A DNA stretch of 64,000 bases from Caballeronia sp. M1242 (GCF_017220215.1 NZ_CP071129.1:620001-684000), one strand, 5' to 3'; counted from the stretch's first letter, positions 18,478-28,186 are shown. Program-made: numbers and translations. The notes: a model not told the origin generated them from the letters alone.

Positions 18478-19511
18478 GCCACGCCGCTGACGCGCGCCGC
18501 CCGATGAAGGCGATGCACGCAACGCGCGCCGCCGCGATCTGGCTCGCGCTCGCGGCGGCGGCCCTTGGCGTGCTAGCGGCGTCGCTCGCGCTCGGAAGCG
18601 TCGCGCTGCCGCCATCACGCGCCATCGCCGCGCTGCTGCATGCGCATGCGGCCACGCCCGATATCGCCGATGAAATCGTGCTGAACCTGCGATTGCCGCG
18701 CGCGCTCGCGGGCTTCGCGTCGGGCGCGCTGCTCGCGCTCGCCGGGGCGCTGCTGCAAGTGCTGCTGCGCAATCCGCTCGCTGAACCCTACGTGCTTGGC
18801 GTCTCCGGCGGCGCGGCGGCGTTCGCACTTCCGGCGATGCTCGCGTCGATGCCGTGGTGGGGCGTGGATCTCGCCGCGTGCGCGGGCGCGCTCGCATCCA
18901 TCGTTCTGGTGCTCGGACTCGCGCGCACGCACGTGTGGCACGGCGAACAGGACGCATCGCCACGGCTCTTGCTCACGGGCGTCGTGGTCGCGGCGGGCTG
19001 GGGCGCGCTCATCACGCTGATACTCAGCGTGGCGCCCGAGAACCGGCTGCGCGGCATGATCTTCTGGCTGACCGGCGACCTCAACGGCGCATCGACGCCG
19101 TGGCCCGCGATGGTCGCGCTCGGCGTGGCGCTCGCGTTGATCGTGCCGTGCGCGCCGCAACTGAACGTGCTGCTGCGCGGCGAAGCCACGGCGCGTTCGC
19201 TCGGCGTGCCGGTGGAACGCGTGCGGCTGCGCGTGTATCTCGTGGCATCGCTCGCGGCGGCGGCGGCCGTCACGACGGCGGGGACTATCGGCTTCGTGGG
19301 GCTCGTGGTGCCGCATCTGCTGCGGCTCGCGTTCGGCAACGACCAGCGCATGCTCGTGCCTGCCGCCGCGCTCGCGGGCGGGCTCGCCGTGATGAGCGCG
19401 GACCTCGCCGCGCGCACGGTCATCGCGCCGGCGCAGTTGCCGGTCGGCGTGGTCACGGCGCTGATCGGCGTGCCGATGTTCTTGTGGATGCTGCTGCGAA
19501 GGCCGCGATGA
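18474..19511 (+). CDS. btuC: Cobalamin ABC transporter permease BtuC
   Basis: Inner-membrane permease that moves corrinoid from BtuF into the cytoplasm. The 345-residue product belongs to the FecCD/BtuC family, with about ten hydrophobic helices. It carries the family segments LRLPRALAGFASGALLALAG and GTIGFVGLVVPHLLRL. The GTG at 18474 overlaps the btuB stop; an ATG at 18504 is an alternative start. btuD begins in the last codons (4 bp overlap). BtuF is encoded separately on the opposite strand at 22677-23570. Confidence 0.93.
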   Translation: MSHAADARRPMKAMHATRAAAIWLALAAAALGVLAASLALGSVALPPSRAIAALLHAHAATPDIADEIVLNLRLPRALAGFASGALLALAGALLQVLLRNPLAEPYVLGVSGGAAAFALPAMLASMPWWGVDLAACAGALASIVLVLGLARTHVWHGEQDASPRLLLTGVVVAAGWGALITLILSVAPENRLRGMIFWLTGDLNGASTPWPAMVALGVALALIVPCAPQLNVLLRGEATARSLGVPVERVRLRVYLVASLAAAAAVTTAGTIGFVGLVVPHLLRLAFGNDQRMLVPAAALAGGLAVMSADLAARTVIAPAQLPVGVVTALIGVPMFLWMLLRRPR

Positions 19512-20287
19512 AGCCGCTCTCGATCGACAATCTCGTGTTGCGCGCGGGCGCCCGAACGCTCGTCGATGGCCTCTCTGCGACCATCGCGGCGGGCGAAGTC
19601 TGGTGTATCGCCGGGCCGAACGGCGCGGGCAAGACCACGCTCATCGGCGTGCTCGCGGGACTCGCGAAGCCGGCCTCGGGCGCGATCACGCTCGGCGGCC
19701 GCGCGCTCGCGTCGTGGCGCGCGGCGGACCTCGCGCGCGAACGCGCGCTGATGCCGCAAAGCACGCACGATGCCTTCAGCGCGACCGTGCTCGACACCGT
19801 GCTGCTCAACCGCTTTCCGTATCTGACGGGCTGGGGCTGGGAGAGCGAAGACGACCGCGCCGCCGCGCATGCCGCCCTCGATGCGCTCGGTCTCGCCGAC
19901 CTGGCTTCGCGCGACGTGCTCACGTTGTCGGGCGGCGAAAGGCAGCGCGTGGCGCTTGCCGCCGCGCTGTGTCAGCAAGCGCCGCTCTTGCTGCTCGACG
20001 AACCGCTCGCGCATCTGGACCTGCATCATCAGATCGACTGCCTGCATGCGCTCGCCGCCGCCGCGCGCGACGAGGGACGCGCGATCGTCTTTTCGTGCCA
20101 CGACCTGAATCTCGCGCGCCGCTTCGCCACGCATGCGCTCTTGCTCGACGGCAAGGGCGGCGCGCATGTCGGTCCTGTCGCCGACGTGCTGACGCCCGCG
20201 CGCGCGAGCGCGGCGTTCGGCTATCCGCTGGTCTTGATCCGCGATGGCGAGCACGAAGCGCTCGTGCCTTCGCTTCACCCTTTCTGA
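19508..20287 (+). CDS. btuD: Cobalamin ABC transporter ATPase BtuD
   Basis: Cytoplasmic ATP-binding subunit of the B12 importer. The 259-residue product shows Walker A GPNGAGKTT (about 37-45), the ABC signature LSGGERQR, Walker B LLLLDEPLAHLD and a switch histidine in CHDL. The ATG at 19508 overlaps the btuC stop by four bases; the longer open frame upstream is the shadow of btuC. It forms BtuC2D2 with btuC and works with BtuF. Confidence 0.95.
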   Translation: MKPLSIDNLVLRAGARTLVDGLSATIAAGEVWCIAGPNGAGKTTLIGVLAGLAKPASGAITLGGRALASWRAADLARERALMPQSTHDAFSATVLDTVLLNRFPYLTGWGWESEDDRAAAHAALDALGLADLASRDVLTLSGGERQRVALAAALCQQAPLLLLDEPLAHLDLHHQIDCLHALAAAARDEGRAIVFSCHDLNLARRFATHALLLDGKGGAHVGPVADVLTPARASAAFGYPLVLIRDGEHEALVPSLHPF

Positions 20288-20299
20288 CGAGGAACGCCG

Positions 20300-21352
20300 A
20301 TGTCCACTGCCCACGCGCTGCCCAAGCCTAGCCCGCTCGATCGCAGCATCGAACCGGAGCTGCGCCGCATCATCGACATGAAGACGAAGCCGCCCGGCAG
20401 CCTTGGCCGGCTCGAAACGCTCGCGCTGCAAATGGGATTGATCCAGCAGACGACGAAGCCGCGCATCGAGCGTCCCGCGATGATCGTCTTCGCGGGCGAT
20501 CACGGCATCGCGGCCGAAGGCGTGAGCCCGTATCCGCAGGAAGTGACGGCGCAGATGGTCGCGAATTTTCTGGCGGGCGGCGCGGCGATCAATGCGTTGT
20601 CGCGCTCGGTCGGCATGGCGCTCGAAGTGGTCGATGCGGGCGTCGCGACGCCGATTCCGGTCGATCACGGCTACGAGCGCTTGTCGCTGGGTCTCGGCAC
20701 GCGCAACTTCGCGCGCGAACCGGCCATGTCGCGCGAGACGGCGCTCGAAGGCATCGCGCGGGGCGCGGCGCGCGTGCGACACCACGCGTCGCTCGGGACG
20801 AACGTGATCGGCTTCGGCGAAATGGGCATTGCGAACACGTCGGCGGCGGCGTGTCTGATGAGCCGCTTGTGCGCGCTGCCTATCGACGAATGCGTCGGCC
20901 GTGGCACGGGCCTCGACGATCGCGGCCTCGCGCACAAACGCGACGTGCTCGGGCGCGCGCTCGCATCCCATGCGGCGAGCGGCGACGCGATCGACACGCT
21001 CGCCACGTTCGGCGGCTTCGAAATCGCGATGATGACGGGCGCGTATCTCGCGGCGGCAGAAGCGCGCCTGACCATTCTCGTCGATGGCTTTATCGCGACG
21101 TCCGCGCTGCTCGTCGCGTCGCGAATCGCGCCGGACGCGCGCGAGTATTGCGTGTTCGCGCATGCATCGAACGAAGCGGGGCATCAGCGCATGCTCGCGC
21201 ATCTGAACGCCGCGCCGCTCTTGCAACTCGACATGCGTCTGGGCGAAGGCACGGGCGCGGCGCTGGCGCTGCCGATCCTGCGCGCGGCCGTGGCTTTCGT
21301 CGATGAGATGGCGAGCTTCGATGCGGCGGGCGTCTCGAACAAACAAGCCTGA
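20300..21352 (+). CDS. cobT: Nicotinate-nucleotide:dimethylbenzimidazole phosphoribosyltransferase
   Basis: Activates the lower ligand of B12: it transfers ribose phosphate from nicotinate mononucleotide to dimethylbenzimidazole. The 350-residue length and the segments KTKPPGSLGRLE, FAGDHGIAAEGVSPYP and RLGEGTGAALALP fit CobT; the last contains the glutamate that acts as general base in the family. It starts 12 bases after btuD with GAGGA just upstream, and cobS begins right after its stop. Confidence 0.95.
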   Translation: MSTAHALPKPSPLDRSIEPELRRIIDMKTKPPGSLGRLETLALQMGLIQQTTKPRIERPAMIVFAGDHGIAAEGVSPYPQEVTAQMVANFLAGGAAINALSRSVGMALEVVDAGVATPIPVDHGYERLSLGLGTRNFAREPAMSRETALEGIARGAARVRHHASLGTNVIGFGEMGIANTSAAACLMSRLCALPIDECVGRGTGLDDRGLAHKRDVLGRALASHAASGDAIDTLATFGGFEIAMMTGAYLAAAEARLTILVDGFIATSALLVASRIAPDAREYCVFAHASNEAGHQRMLAHLNAAPLLQLDMRLGEGTGAALALPILRAAVAFVDEMASFDAAGVSNKQA

Positions 21353-21353
21353 C

Positions 21354-22115
21354 ATGAACCGGCCGCTCGACGAACTGCGCTATTTCTTTACCGCGCTCGG
21401 CTATTTCACGCGCGTGCCGGTGCCGCGCTGGGTCGGCTTCGAGCGCGACTATCTGAACGCGGCGGCGCGCTACTTTCCGCTCGTCGGCGCGATGGTCGGC
21501 GGCGTCGCGGCGCTCGTGTATCTCGCCGCGCTGCGCGTGTTTCCCGCAGGCATTGCGGTGCTGCTTTCGATGGCCGCGACGCTTGCCCTCACCGGCGCTT
21601 TCCACGAAGACGGACTCGCCGATTGCGCCGATGCCTTCGGCGGAGGCTACACGCGCGACGACGTGCTGCGCATCATGCACGATTCGCGCATCGGCGCGTT
21701 TGGCGCGATTGCGCTCGTCATCGCGCTTGCGCTGAAATGGCAAAGCCTCGCCGCGTTGTCGCCGATGCGTGCAGTAGGTCTGATGATCGCGGCGCACGCC
21801 GCAAGCCGTGCGTTCGCGATCAGCTATCTCCTGACGCTCGATTACGTGCGCGCCGAAGGCAAGGCGAAGCCGGTCGCGCAGCGCATGAGCGCGATGTCCT
21901 TCGCGACCGCGATGCTCTTCGGTTTGCCGTGGCTCTTGTGCTTCGGTTGGACGTTCGCCTGCGTCGCGATTGCCGTGCTCGGGTTGCTGCGCGCGGTCGC
22001 GGGGCGGTACTTCGTGCGGCGCATCGGTGGTTATACGGGCGATTGCCTCGGCTGCGCGCAGCAGGTTTTCGAAATCGCGATCTATCTCGTCGGGCTCGCA
22101 TGGACCTCGTATTGA
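21354..22115 (+). CDS. cobS: Cobalamin synthase (adenosylcobinamide-GDP ribazoletransferase)
   Basis: Membrane enzyme that joins adenosylcobinamide-GDP to alpha-ribazole to close the nucleotide loop of B12. The 253-residue product has several membrane helices and the family motif FHEDGLADCADAFGGG, which carries the metal-binding acidic residues. The ATG at 21354 follows the cobT stop directly; the longer frame is cobT shadow. cobC begins inside its last 16 bases. Confidence 0.94.
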   Translation: MNRPLDELRYFFTALGYFTRVPVPRWVGFERDYLNAAARYFPLVGAMVGGVAALVYLAALRVFPAGIAVLLSMAATLALTGAFHEDGLADCADAFGGGYTRDDVLRIMHDSRIGAFGAIALVIALALKWQSLAALSPMRAVGLMIAAHAASRAFAISYLLTLDYVRAEGKAKPVAQRMSAMSFATAMLFGLPWLLCFGWTFACVAIAVLGLLRAVAGRYFVRRIGGYTGDCLGCAQQVFEIAIYLVGLAWTSY

Positions 22116-22669
22116 TTCGTCACCCGGCCGTCGCGGTCGATGAAGGCACGTGCTACGGGCAAACCGATGTGCCGCTTGCCCGCGATGCGCGCGCTTCGGC
22201 GCATGAAATCGACGCGCGCATGCGTTCGCTCGATGTTCCCGCATGCGTCGATGGATGGCACACGAGTCCTTTGCGTCGATGCGCTTTGCTGGCCGAGGCG
22301 CTCGGCGCGGCCCGCATCGACACGCGGCTCTCCGAACTGCATTTCGGCGCATGGGAAGGCCGCGCGTGGAACGATATCGACCGCACGCTCATCGACGCGT
22401 GGGCCGCCGATATCGAGCACGCGCGTCCGCACGGCGGGGAAAGTCTCGCGCAGTTCAGCGAGCGCCTGACGAATTGGTTCGATGAGACGTGCGCGAACGC
22501 GTCGAATGCGGTGCATGTGGTCGCGCACGCGGGCGTGGTGCGGGTGCTCGCGGCGTATCTGCTGCGCGTAGATCGGGCGAGCGTGTTGCAATGGCCGCTC
22601 GCGTTCGGTGGGATCGTGCAGCTTCGGCGGTTTGATATGGGGTGGGGGCTCGTGCGGTGGAATGTGTAG
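22100..22669 (+). CDS. cobC: Alpha-ribazole phosphatase
   Basis: Histidine phosphatase that removes phosphate from alpha-ribazole phosphate or from cobalamin phosphate at the end of B12 synthesis. The 189-residue product has the LIRHPAVA motif near the N-terminus (catalytic His of the RHG-type motif, here RHP), a GRAWNDI segment with the general acid region, and VVAHAGVVR with the second histidine. It overlaps cobS by 16 bases and is the last gene of the riboswitch-led operon. It stops seven bases from the convergent btuF. Confidence 0.88.
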   Translation: MDLVLIRHPAVAVDEGTCYGQTDVPLARDARASAHEIDARMRSLDVPACVDGWHTSPLRRCALLAEALGAARIDTRLSELHFGAWEGRAWNDIDRTLIDAWAADIEHARPHGGESLAQFSERLTNWFDETCANASNAVHVVAHAGVVRVLAAYLLRVDRASVLQWPLAFGGIVQLRRFDMGWGLVRWNV

Positions 22670-22676
22670 CGCTTTG

Positions 22677-23570
22677 CTAACGCCGCTTCCGCGCCAAATC
22701 CAGATCACGACAAAGCTGCGCCGCGCCGAGCGCAAGACGCGGTGTCGGCCGATTGATCAGATCGCCGTCGATGCCGAACAAATTGCCATGCGCGACCGCC
22801 GTCAGCGACGTCCATTGCTTCCACCGGTCGAGCGCGGGCAACGGGCGCTCGGGCTTCGTCGCGCCGGGCGTCGCGGTCACGATCGCTTCGGGGTTCGCCG
22901 CGAGCACGGCTTCGGTCGAAACGGTCGGCACGCGCGGCGCTTCGGCAGCGAACACGTTCACGCCGCCGCATAGTGCGATCACTTCGCTGAACACATTGTC
23001 GCGATTGAGCGTCATCAGCGGATCGTCCCAGACCTGATAGAACACGCGCACCGGCGGCAGTTGCGCGTACTGCGCGCGCAGTGCCGCGATATCGCGAGTG
23101 AAAGCCGTCGATGCGGCGCGCGCCGTGTCTTCCGTGCCGAGCAGCGCGCCCAGCTTGTCGATGCTCGCGGGAATATCGGCGAGGTGCTTCGGCTCGCTGA
23201 AGAAGAGCGGGATGCCGAGCGCCTTGAGCTTATCCGTCTGACGCGCCGCATTGCCATGCCGCCACACGACGATCAGATCCGGATGCAGCGCGACGATTCG
23301 CTCGAGATCGAGCGCCTTGTTGTCGCCGACGCGCGGGATCGACTGCGCTTCCTTCGGATAATCGCTATAGCTCACCGTGCCGACGATGCGCGCGCCGCCG
23401 CCCGCCGCAAACAGCAACTCGGTGACGTGCGGCGCGAGACTCACGACGCGCGTCGCGGGCGCAGGCAGCGTGACGGGAGCGCCCGTGTCGTCAGTGACGG
23501 TTATGGACGCGTGCGCGTGATTCATCGCGAAGAGGGCGGCGCATGCGCAAAGATACAGCCGTACGTTCAT
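22677..23570 (-). CDS. btuF: Periplasmic B12-binding protein BtuF
   Basis: Periplasmic binding protein that hands corrinoid to BtuCD. The 297-residue product has a short signal peptide (about 1-25, MNVRLYLCACAALFAMNHAHA) and the class III binding-protein core: RVVSLAPHVTELLFAAG, DLERIVALHPDLIVVW and VFYQVWDDPLMTL. The ATG at 23570 overlaps the cobD stop by four bases, and this sets the start against a longer frame. It is encoded opposite to btuB-btuC-btuD, although the products form one transport route. Confidence 0.92.
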   Translation of the reverse strand: MNVRLYLCACAALFAMNHAHASITVTDDTGAPVTLPAPATRVVSLAPHVTELLFAAGGGARIVGTVSYSDYPKEAQSIPRVGDNKALDLERIVALHPDLIVVWRHGNAARQTDKLKALGIPLFFSEPKHLADIPASIDKLGALLGTEDTARAASTAFTRDIAALRAQYAQLPPVRVFYQVWDDPLMTLNRDNVFSEVIALCGGVNVFAAEAPRVPTVSTEAVLAANPEAIVTATPGATKPERPLPALDRWKQWTSLTAVAHGNLFGIDGDLINRPTPRLALGAAQLCRDLDLARKRR

Positions 23571-24562
23571 CCGACGATCTCCGCAAGCGCCCGTTCGAGC
23601 CGCGCCCAATCGCCTTCGCTGCCCGGCAAACCGATGCGCACACTCGGCGTCATATCGGACGGCTCGAACAGCCGCGTCCAGATTCCGCGCATCGCCAGTT
23701 CGTGTTGCAGCGACCGCGCCCGCGGCGTTTGCGTCCATGCGAACAACGGCGTGCCGCGCACCTCGAACCCATGTCGCGCGAGGATTGCAGCGAGTCGCGC
23801 GCCGTCGCGCTGCAAACGCTCGCGCGTCTCCGCCTGCCACGCATGATCGGCAAAGGCGGCCATCACCGCATGCCGCGCCGGCCCGCCGACCGTCCACGCG
23901 CCCAGCATGTCGCGCAGTGCGTCGAGCGACGCGGGCGCGGCCAGCACGAAGCCCGCGCGGATGCCCGCGAGCCCGAAGAACTTGCCGACCGAACGCAGCA
24001 CGATGAGACCATCGCGGGCGGTGTCACTGGCGAGCGACGCGGCGGGATCGGCGTCGGCGAACGCTTCATCGACCATCAGCGTGCCGCCGCGCGAAGCCAG
24101 CCGCGCGTGCCAGCGCAGCAGTGTCTCCCGGTCGAGCCGCTCGGCCGTCGGGTTATTCGGATTGGCGACGATCACGTGATCGAGCGACGCAGGCAACTCC
24201 GCGCAAGCGATATCGAGCGGCACGACGCGATGCCCCGCGCGCGCGAACGCCGGCGCATATTCGCCGTACGTCAGCGGCGCGACGCCCACCGTGCCGCGAT
24301 CGAGCAGATACGGCAGCGCGCGGATCGCCGCTTGCGAGCCCGCCACCGGCAGCGCGAGCGGCGCGCCGTAGTAACGCGCGGCGCAATCGGCGACGCCGTC
24401 GTCGTCTTCGGGCAGGCGTCGCCAGGCGTCCGGCGGCACGGGCGGCACCGGATAGCCGCGCGGATTGATGCCCGTCGAGAGGTCGAGCCAGTCGTCGAGC
24501 GGTATCGAATAGCGGCGCGCGGCGTAGCGCAAATTGCCGCCGTGCGGAATCGGATCAGGCAT
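23567..24562 (-). CDS. cobD: Threonine-phosphate decarboxylase
   Basis: Pyridoxal-phosphate enzyme that makes aminopropanol phosphate, the linker of the B12 nucleotide loop. The 331-residue product begins with the family PIPHGGNLRYAARRY segment and has STGINPRGYP, VANPNNPT, MVDEAFAD and SVGKFFGLAGIRAG, whose lysine should hold the cofactor. Pseudomonas nomenclature calls this gene cobC; that name is used here for the phosphatase. It overlaps cbiB by eight bases upstream and btuF by four bases downstream. Confidence 0.93.
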   Translation of the reverse strand: MPDPIPHGGNLRYAARRYSIPLDDWLDLSTGINPRGYPVPPVPPDAWRRLPEDDDGVADCAARYYGAPLALPVAGSQAAIRALPYLLDRGTVGVAPLTYGEYAPAFARAGHRVVPLDIACAELPASLDHVIVANPNNPTAERLDRETLLRWHARLASRGGTLMVDEAFADADPAASLASDTARDGLIVLRSVGKFFGLAGIRAGFVLAAPASLDALRDMLGAWTVGGPARHAVMAAFADHAWQAETRERLQRDGARLAAILARHGFEVRGTPLFAWTQTPRARSLQHELAMRGIWTRLFEPSDMTPSVRIGLPGSEGDWARLERALAEIVG

Positions 24563-25496
24563 TCGTCGTCACACTCAGGATGGGGAGGACCAGAAACACG
24601 GCGAGCCACAGCAGCACCGAACGGTCGATGAGCCGCAGCGCCGCCACGACATGCCGTGGCGTCGCGTTATGGCCCGCGCCGAGCGTCGGCCGCGCTTCGA
24701 GCACGCCGTGATAGATCGCCGCGCCGCCGATCAGCACGTTCAGGCTGCCCGCGCCCGCGGCCATCACCGGGCCGGCGTTCGGACTGTCCCACGAACGCGC
24801 CTGCGTGCGCCAGCAATGCCACGCCATGCCGGTGTCGCCGGTGAGCGCGTAGCTCGCGGCCGTGAGACGCGCGGGAACGAAGTTGAGCACGTCGTCGAAG
24901 CGCGCCGCCGCCCAGCCGAAGCGCAGATAGCGCGGCGTGCGATAACCCCACATCGCGTCGAGCGTGTTCGCAAGGCGGAACGCGAGCGCGCCGGGACCGC
25001 CCGCGATCGCGAACCAGAAGAGCGCGCCGAAGATGGCGTCGTTGCCGTTCTCCAGCGCCGATTCGACCGCCGCGCGCGACAACGCCAGCTCGTCCGCCTG
25101 CGACGTATCGCGCGACACGATGCGCGACGTGAGCGTTCTCGCGCTGTCGAGATCGCCGAGACTGAGCGCCCGCGCGATCGGCGCGATGTGTTCGCGCAGG
25201 CTCTTTGCGCCGAGCGCGAACCACAGCAGCATCACGTGAACGATGCATGCGTACGCGAACGGCAGCACGCTCACGACGAGCCACGCGATGCAAACAGGCG
25301 GCGCGACCGCGACGATCCACGCGAGAATCCCCGCCGGCCGCGCGCGACGCCCCGTGTTGAGCCGCGCCTCGAGCTTCGTCGCGAACTGGCCGAACGCGAC
25401 GAGCGGATGCCGCCCGCGCGGCTCGCCGACGATGCGATCGACGATCACGCCGAGCACGGCGAGCAGCGACATCGCGTAGACGGAAAGAAGAAGCAT
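24555..25496 (-). CDS. cbiB: Adenosylcobinamide-phosphate synthase
   Basis: Integral membrane enzyme that attaches aminopropanol phosphate to adenosylcobyric acid. The 313-residue product has several membrane helices and family segments GEPRGRHPLVAFG near the N-terminus, GNDAIFGALFWFAIAG in the middle and GDTGMAWHCW late. It is the second gene of cobU-cbiB-cobD-btuF, 13 bases after cobU. It is also called cobD in the Pseudomonas scheme. Confidence 0.93.
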   Translation of the reverse strand: MLLLSVYAMSLLAVLGVIVDRIVGEPRGRHPLVAFGQFATKLEARLNTGRRARPAGILAWIVAVAPPVCIAWLVVSVLPFAYACIVHVMLLWFALGAKSLREHIAPIARALSLGDLDSARTLTSRIVSRDTSQADELALSRAAVESALENGNDAIFGALFWFAIAGGPGALAFRLANTLDAMWGYRTPRYLRFGWAAARFDDVLNFVPARLTAASYALTGDTGMAWHCWRTQARSWDSPNAGPVMAAGAGSLNVLIGGAAIYHGVLEARPTLGAGHNATPRHVVAALRLIDRSVLLWLAVFLVLPILSVTTNA

Positions 25497-25509
25497 GACG
25501 TTCCGCCCT

Positions 25510-26058
25510 TCAGCCTTTGAGCGCGAGCGGCAGGCCCGCGACCATCAACATGGCGCGCGTGCTGGCGGCCGCGACGCGCTGATTGAGCCGGCCGAGCTCG
25601 TCCACGTAAAGGCGCGTGACCGAGCCGAGCGGCACCACGCCGAGCCCGATCTCGTTGCTCACGACGATGACCTTGCCGCGCGCATCGGCGAGGGCGCGGT
25701 CGAAGGCATCGAATGCTTGGGTGGCGGCGGGCGGCAGCGTGGCGGGCTCGTCGAAGGAGGAATCGGGAGGACAGAGCAAGTTGGCGAGCCAGAGCGTGAG
25801 GCAGTCGATCAGCACGCACCGTCCCGCGCGATCCGCCTCGCGCAACGCGCCCGCGAGGTCGAGCGGCGCTTCGACGAGCGTCCAGTGCGCGGGCCGGCGC
25901 AAGCGATGATGCCGCACGCGCTCGGCGAACTCGGCATCGCCGATACGCGCCGTCGCGATGTAGGTGACGGGCAGGCCGCTTTCGTCGGCGAGGCGTTCGG
26001 CGTGCGCGCTCTTGCCGGAGCGGGCGCCGCCGAGGATGAACGTGATGTCGGGGATCAT
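25510..26058 (-). CDS. cobU: Adenosylcobinamide kinase / guanylyltransferase
   Basis: Bifunctional cytoplasmic enzyme that phosphorylates adenosylcobinamide and then adds GMP to give adenosylcobinamide-GDP, the substrate of CobS. The 182-residue product has the P-loop GGARSGKS at about 10-17, the RIGDAEFAERVRHHRLRRP segment with the guanylylated histidine, and the VSNEIGLGVVPL motif. It is divergent from cobQ, with only 56 bases between the starts. Confidence 0.94.
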   Translation of the reverse strand: MIPDITFILGGARSGKSAHAERLADESGLPVTYIATARIGDAEFAERVRHHRLRRPAHWTLVEAPLDLAGALREADRAGRCVLIDCLTLWLANLLCPPDSSFDEPATLPPAATQAFDAFDRALADARGKVIVVSNEIGLGVVPLGSVTRLYVDELGRLNQRVAAASTRAMLMVAGLPLALKG

Positions 26059-26114
26059 CGCAATATTGTACTGACGGGCTAAGATAGCGCGTCGTTCTTC
26101 ATGGGAATCCTCCG

Positions 26115-27587
26115 ATGCCCTTCACTCCGCGCGGCACGTTGATGATTCAGGGCACCACCTCCGATGCCGGCAAGAGCACGCTCGTCGCGGGCCTGTGCCG
26201 TCTCGCGCGGCGCGGCGGCGCGCGCGTCGCGCCGTTCAAGCCGCAGAACATGGCGCTCAACAGCGCGGTGACGATTGACGGCGGTGAGATCGGCCGCGCG
26301 CAGGCGTTGCAGGCGGTGGCGGCGGGCGTGCCGGCGCGCATCGACTTCAATCCGGTGCTGCTCAAGCCGACGAGCGATCGCGGCGCGCAGGTCATCATCC
26401 ACGGCCACGCGCACGCCAATCTCGACGCGCGCGCTTACCACGCGTACAAGAGCATTGCCTTCGATGCCGTCTTGCAGTCCTACGCGCGCTTGCAGGCCGA
26501 CTTCGACGCGGTGATCGTGGAAGGCGCGGGCAGTCCCGCCGAAATCAACTTGCGCGACCGCGATATCGCGAACATGGGCTTCGCCGAGCGCGTCGATTGT
26601 CCGGTGGTGCTGGTGGCGGACATCGATCGCGGCGGCGTGTTCGCGCATCTCGTCGGCACGCTCGCGTGCTTGTCGGAGAGCGAGCGGGCGCGCGTGCGCG
26701 GCTTCGTCATCAACCGGTTTCGCGGCGATATCGGCCTCTTGAAGCCGGGGCTCAACTGGCTCGAAGCGCAGACTGGCAAGCCCGTGCTCGGCGTGCTGCG
26801 GTATCTGCACGGCCTCACGCTCGATGCCGAAGACATGCTGCCGCGTGATTCCCATACGCCGAGCGAAAGCACGGCGCTGAAGGTGATCGTGCCCGCGTTG
26901 CCGCGCATCAGCAATCACACGGACTTCGACGCGCTGCGGGCGCATCCGCAGGTCGATTTCGAGTATGTGCGCGCGGGCGTCGCGCCGCCGCCTGCGGATC
27001 TGATCGTGCTGCCGGGGTCGAAAAGCGTGCAGCGCGATCTCGCGTGGCTGCGCGAGCACGGCTGGGATCGCGCGATTACCCGGCATCTTCGATACGGCGG
27101 GAAAGTGCTCGGTATTTGCGGCGGCATGCAGATGCTCGGCCGCGAGATCGACGATCCGGATGGCGTGGAAAGCGCGGCGGGGCGTGTTGCGGGTCTCGGC
27201 CTGCTCGATCTGTACACGGTGCTCACGCCGCAGAAGCAGCTGGAGAACGTCACTGGACGGCTCCTGATCGGCACGATGAAAGCGCCCGTGCGCGGCTACG
27301 AGATTCACATGGGCCGCACGAGCGGCGCGGCGCTGGACCGGCCTTTGGTCGCGCTGGATTCGGGGCGCGTCGATGGCGCCGTATCGGACGATCGACAAAT
27401 CGCCGCGACGTATCTGCACGGCGTCTTCGATACGCCCGAAGCCTGCGCCGCGCTGCTCGCGTGGGCGGGCGTCGATGATGCCGTGCCGCTCGACTATCCC
27501 GCGCTGCGCGAGGCGTCGCTGGAGCGGCTCGCGGATGCGTTCGCGAAGTCGCTCGATCTGGATGCGGTGGCGGCGTTGTTCGCCTGA
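26115..27587 (+). CDS. cobQ: Cobyric acid synthase
   Basis: Glutamine-dependent amidotransferase that amidates four side chains of adenosylcobyrinic acid a,c-diamide. The 490-residue product has the N-terminal ATP-binding domain ([17 protein letters not shown], then [11 protein letters not shown]) and a C-terminal glutaminase-like domain. That domain carries the catalytic cysteine in [14 protein letters not shown] and a histidine in YLHGVFD. It stops five bases from the convergent thioesterase stop. Confidence 0.95.
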   Translation: MPFTPRGTLMIQGTTSDAGKSTLVAGLCRLARRGGARVAPFKPQNMALNSAVTIDGGEIGRAQALQAVAAGVPARIDFNPVLLKPTSDRGAQVIIHGHAHANLDARAYHAYKSIAFDAVLQSYARLQADFDAVIVEGAGSPAEINLRDRDIANMGFAERVDCPVVLVADIDRGGVFAHLVGTLACLSESERARVRGFVINRFRGDIGLLKPGLNWLEAQTGKPVLGVLRYLHGLTLDAEDMLPRDSHTPSESTALKVIVPALPRISNHTDFDALRAHPQVDFEYVRAGVAPPPADLIVLPGSKSVQRDLAWLREHGWDRAITRHLRYGGKVLGICGGMQMLGREIDDPDGVESAAGRVAGLGLLDLYTVLTPQKQLENVTGRLLIGTMKAPVRGYEIHMGRTSGAALDRPLVALDSGRVDGAVSDDRQIAATYLHGVFDTPEACAALLAWAGVDDAVPLDYPALREASLERLADAFAKSLDLDAVAALFA

Positions 27588-27592
27588 ACGCG

Positions 27593-28009
27593 TCAATACA
27601 AAATCATCTGCGTACACCGAAACATCGCGATCAGCTTGCCGTCGCCGTTCGTCACCGTCGCGTCCCAGACGTGCGTGCTGCGTCCGAGATGCACGGCGCT
27701 CGCCTTCGCGACGATCTTCCCCTCGCGCGCCGTCGAAACGTGGTTGCTCTTGAGTTCGAGCGTCGTGAAGTTCTGCGCCTTCTCCGGCAGATGCGCGATG
27801 CATGCGTAGCCGCAGCACGTATCCGCGAGCCCGACGACGGTCGCCGCGTGCAGAAAGCCGTTCGGCGCGAGCAGTTCCGGGCGAATCACGAGTTCACCGG
27901 TGAGGGCGCCTTCATCGAGCGAAAGCAACTGGATGCCGAGCAGATCGGGCAGACGGCCTTTCTGGCGGTTGCGCAGGAAATCGAGCGTGACGTCGGGGCG
28001 AAGGGGCAT
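27593..28009 (-). CDS. PaaI-type hotdog thioesterase
   Basis: A 138-residue hotdog-fold protein of the PaaI/YbgC thioesterase group, which hydrolyses acyl-CoA thioesters. It shows the family PNGFLHAATVVGLADTCCGYA helix segment, with LHAA in place of the HGG/HGA loop, and strands such as VAKASAVHLGRSTHVWDATV. Substrate unknown; nothing nearby gives a pathway. Its ATG at 28009 is 177 bases from the divergent ParA gene. Confidence 0.8.
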   Translation of the reverse strand: MPLRPDVTLDFLRNRQKGRLPDLLGIQLLSLDEGALTGELVIRPELLAPNGFLHAATVVGLADTCCGYACIAHLPEKAQNFTTLELKSNHVSTAREGKIVAKASAVHLGRSTHVWDATVTNGDGKLIAMFRCTQMILY

Positions 28010-28186
28010 GAGCGGTCATCCGGTCGAGTAGAGAAAGCGCGCGCCATTGGCCAACCGGCCAGCGTGCCGCGCGTGTCGTTTGCCGATATTATCAACGGCT
28101 CGAATCATGTATCCGTTCTATAACGACGAAACCGTGCGCGCGGCTTCCGCACTTTCTCGCGCGCCGTACAAATATCAGGACATTCC

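Noticed and set aside
26059..26114. A second cobalamin riboswitch between cobU and cobQ
   Set aside because: Only 56 bases are available and no B12 box or aptamer core is present.
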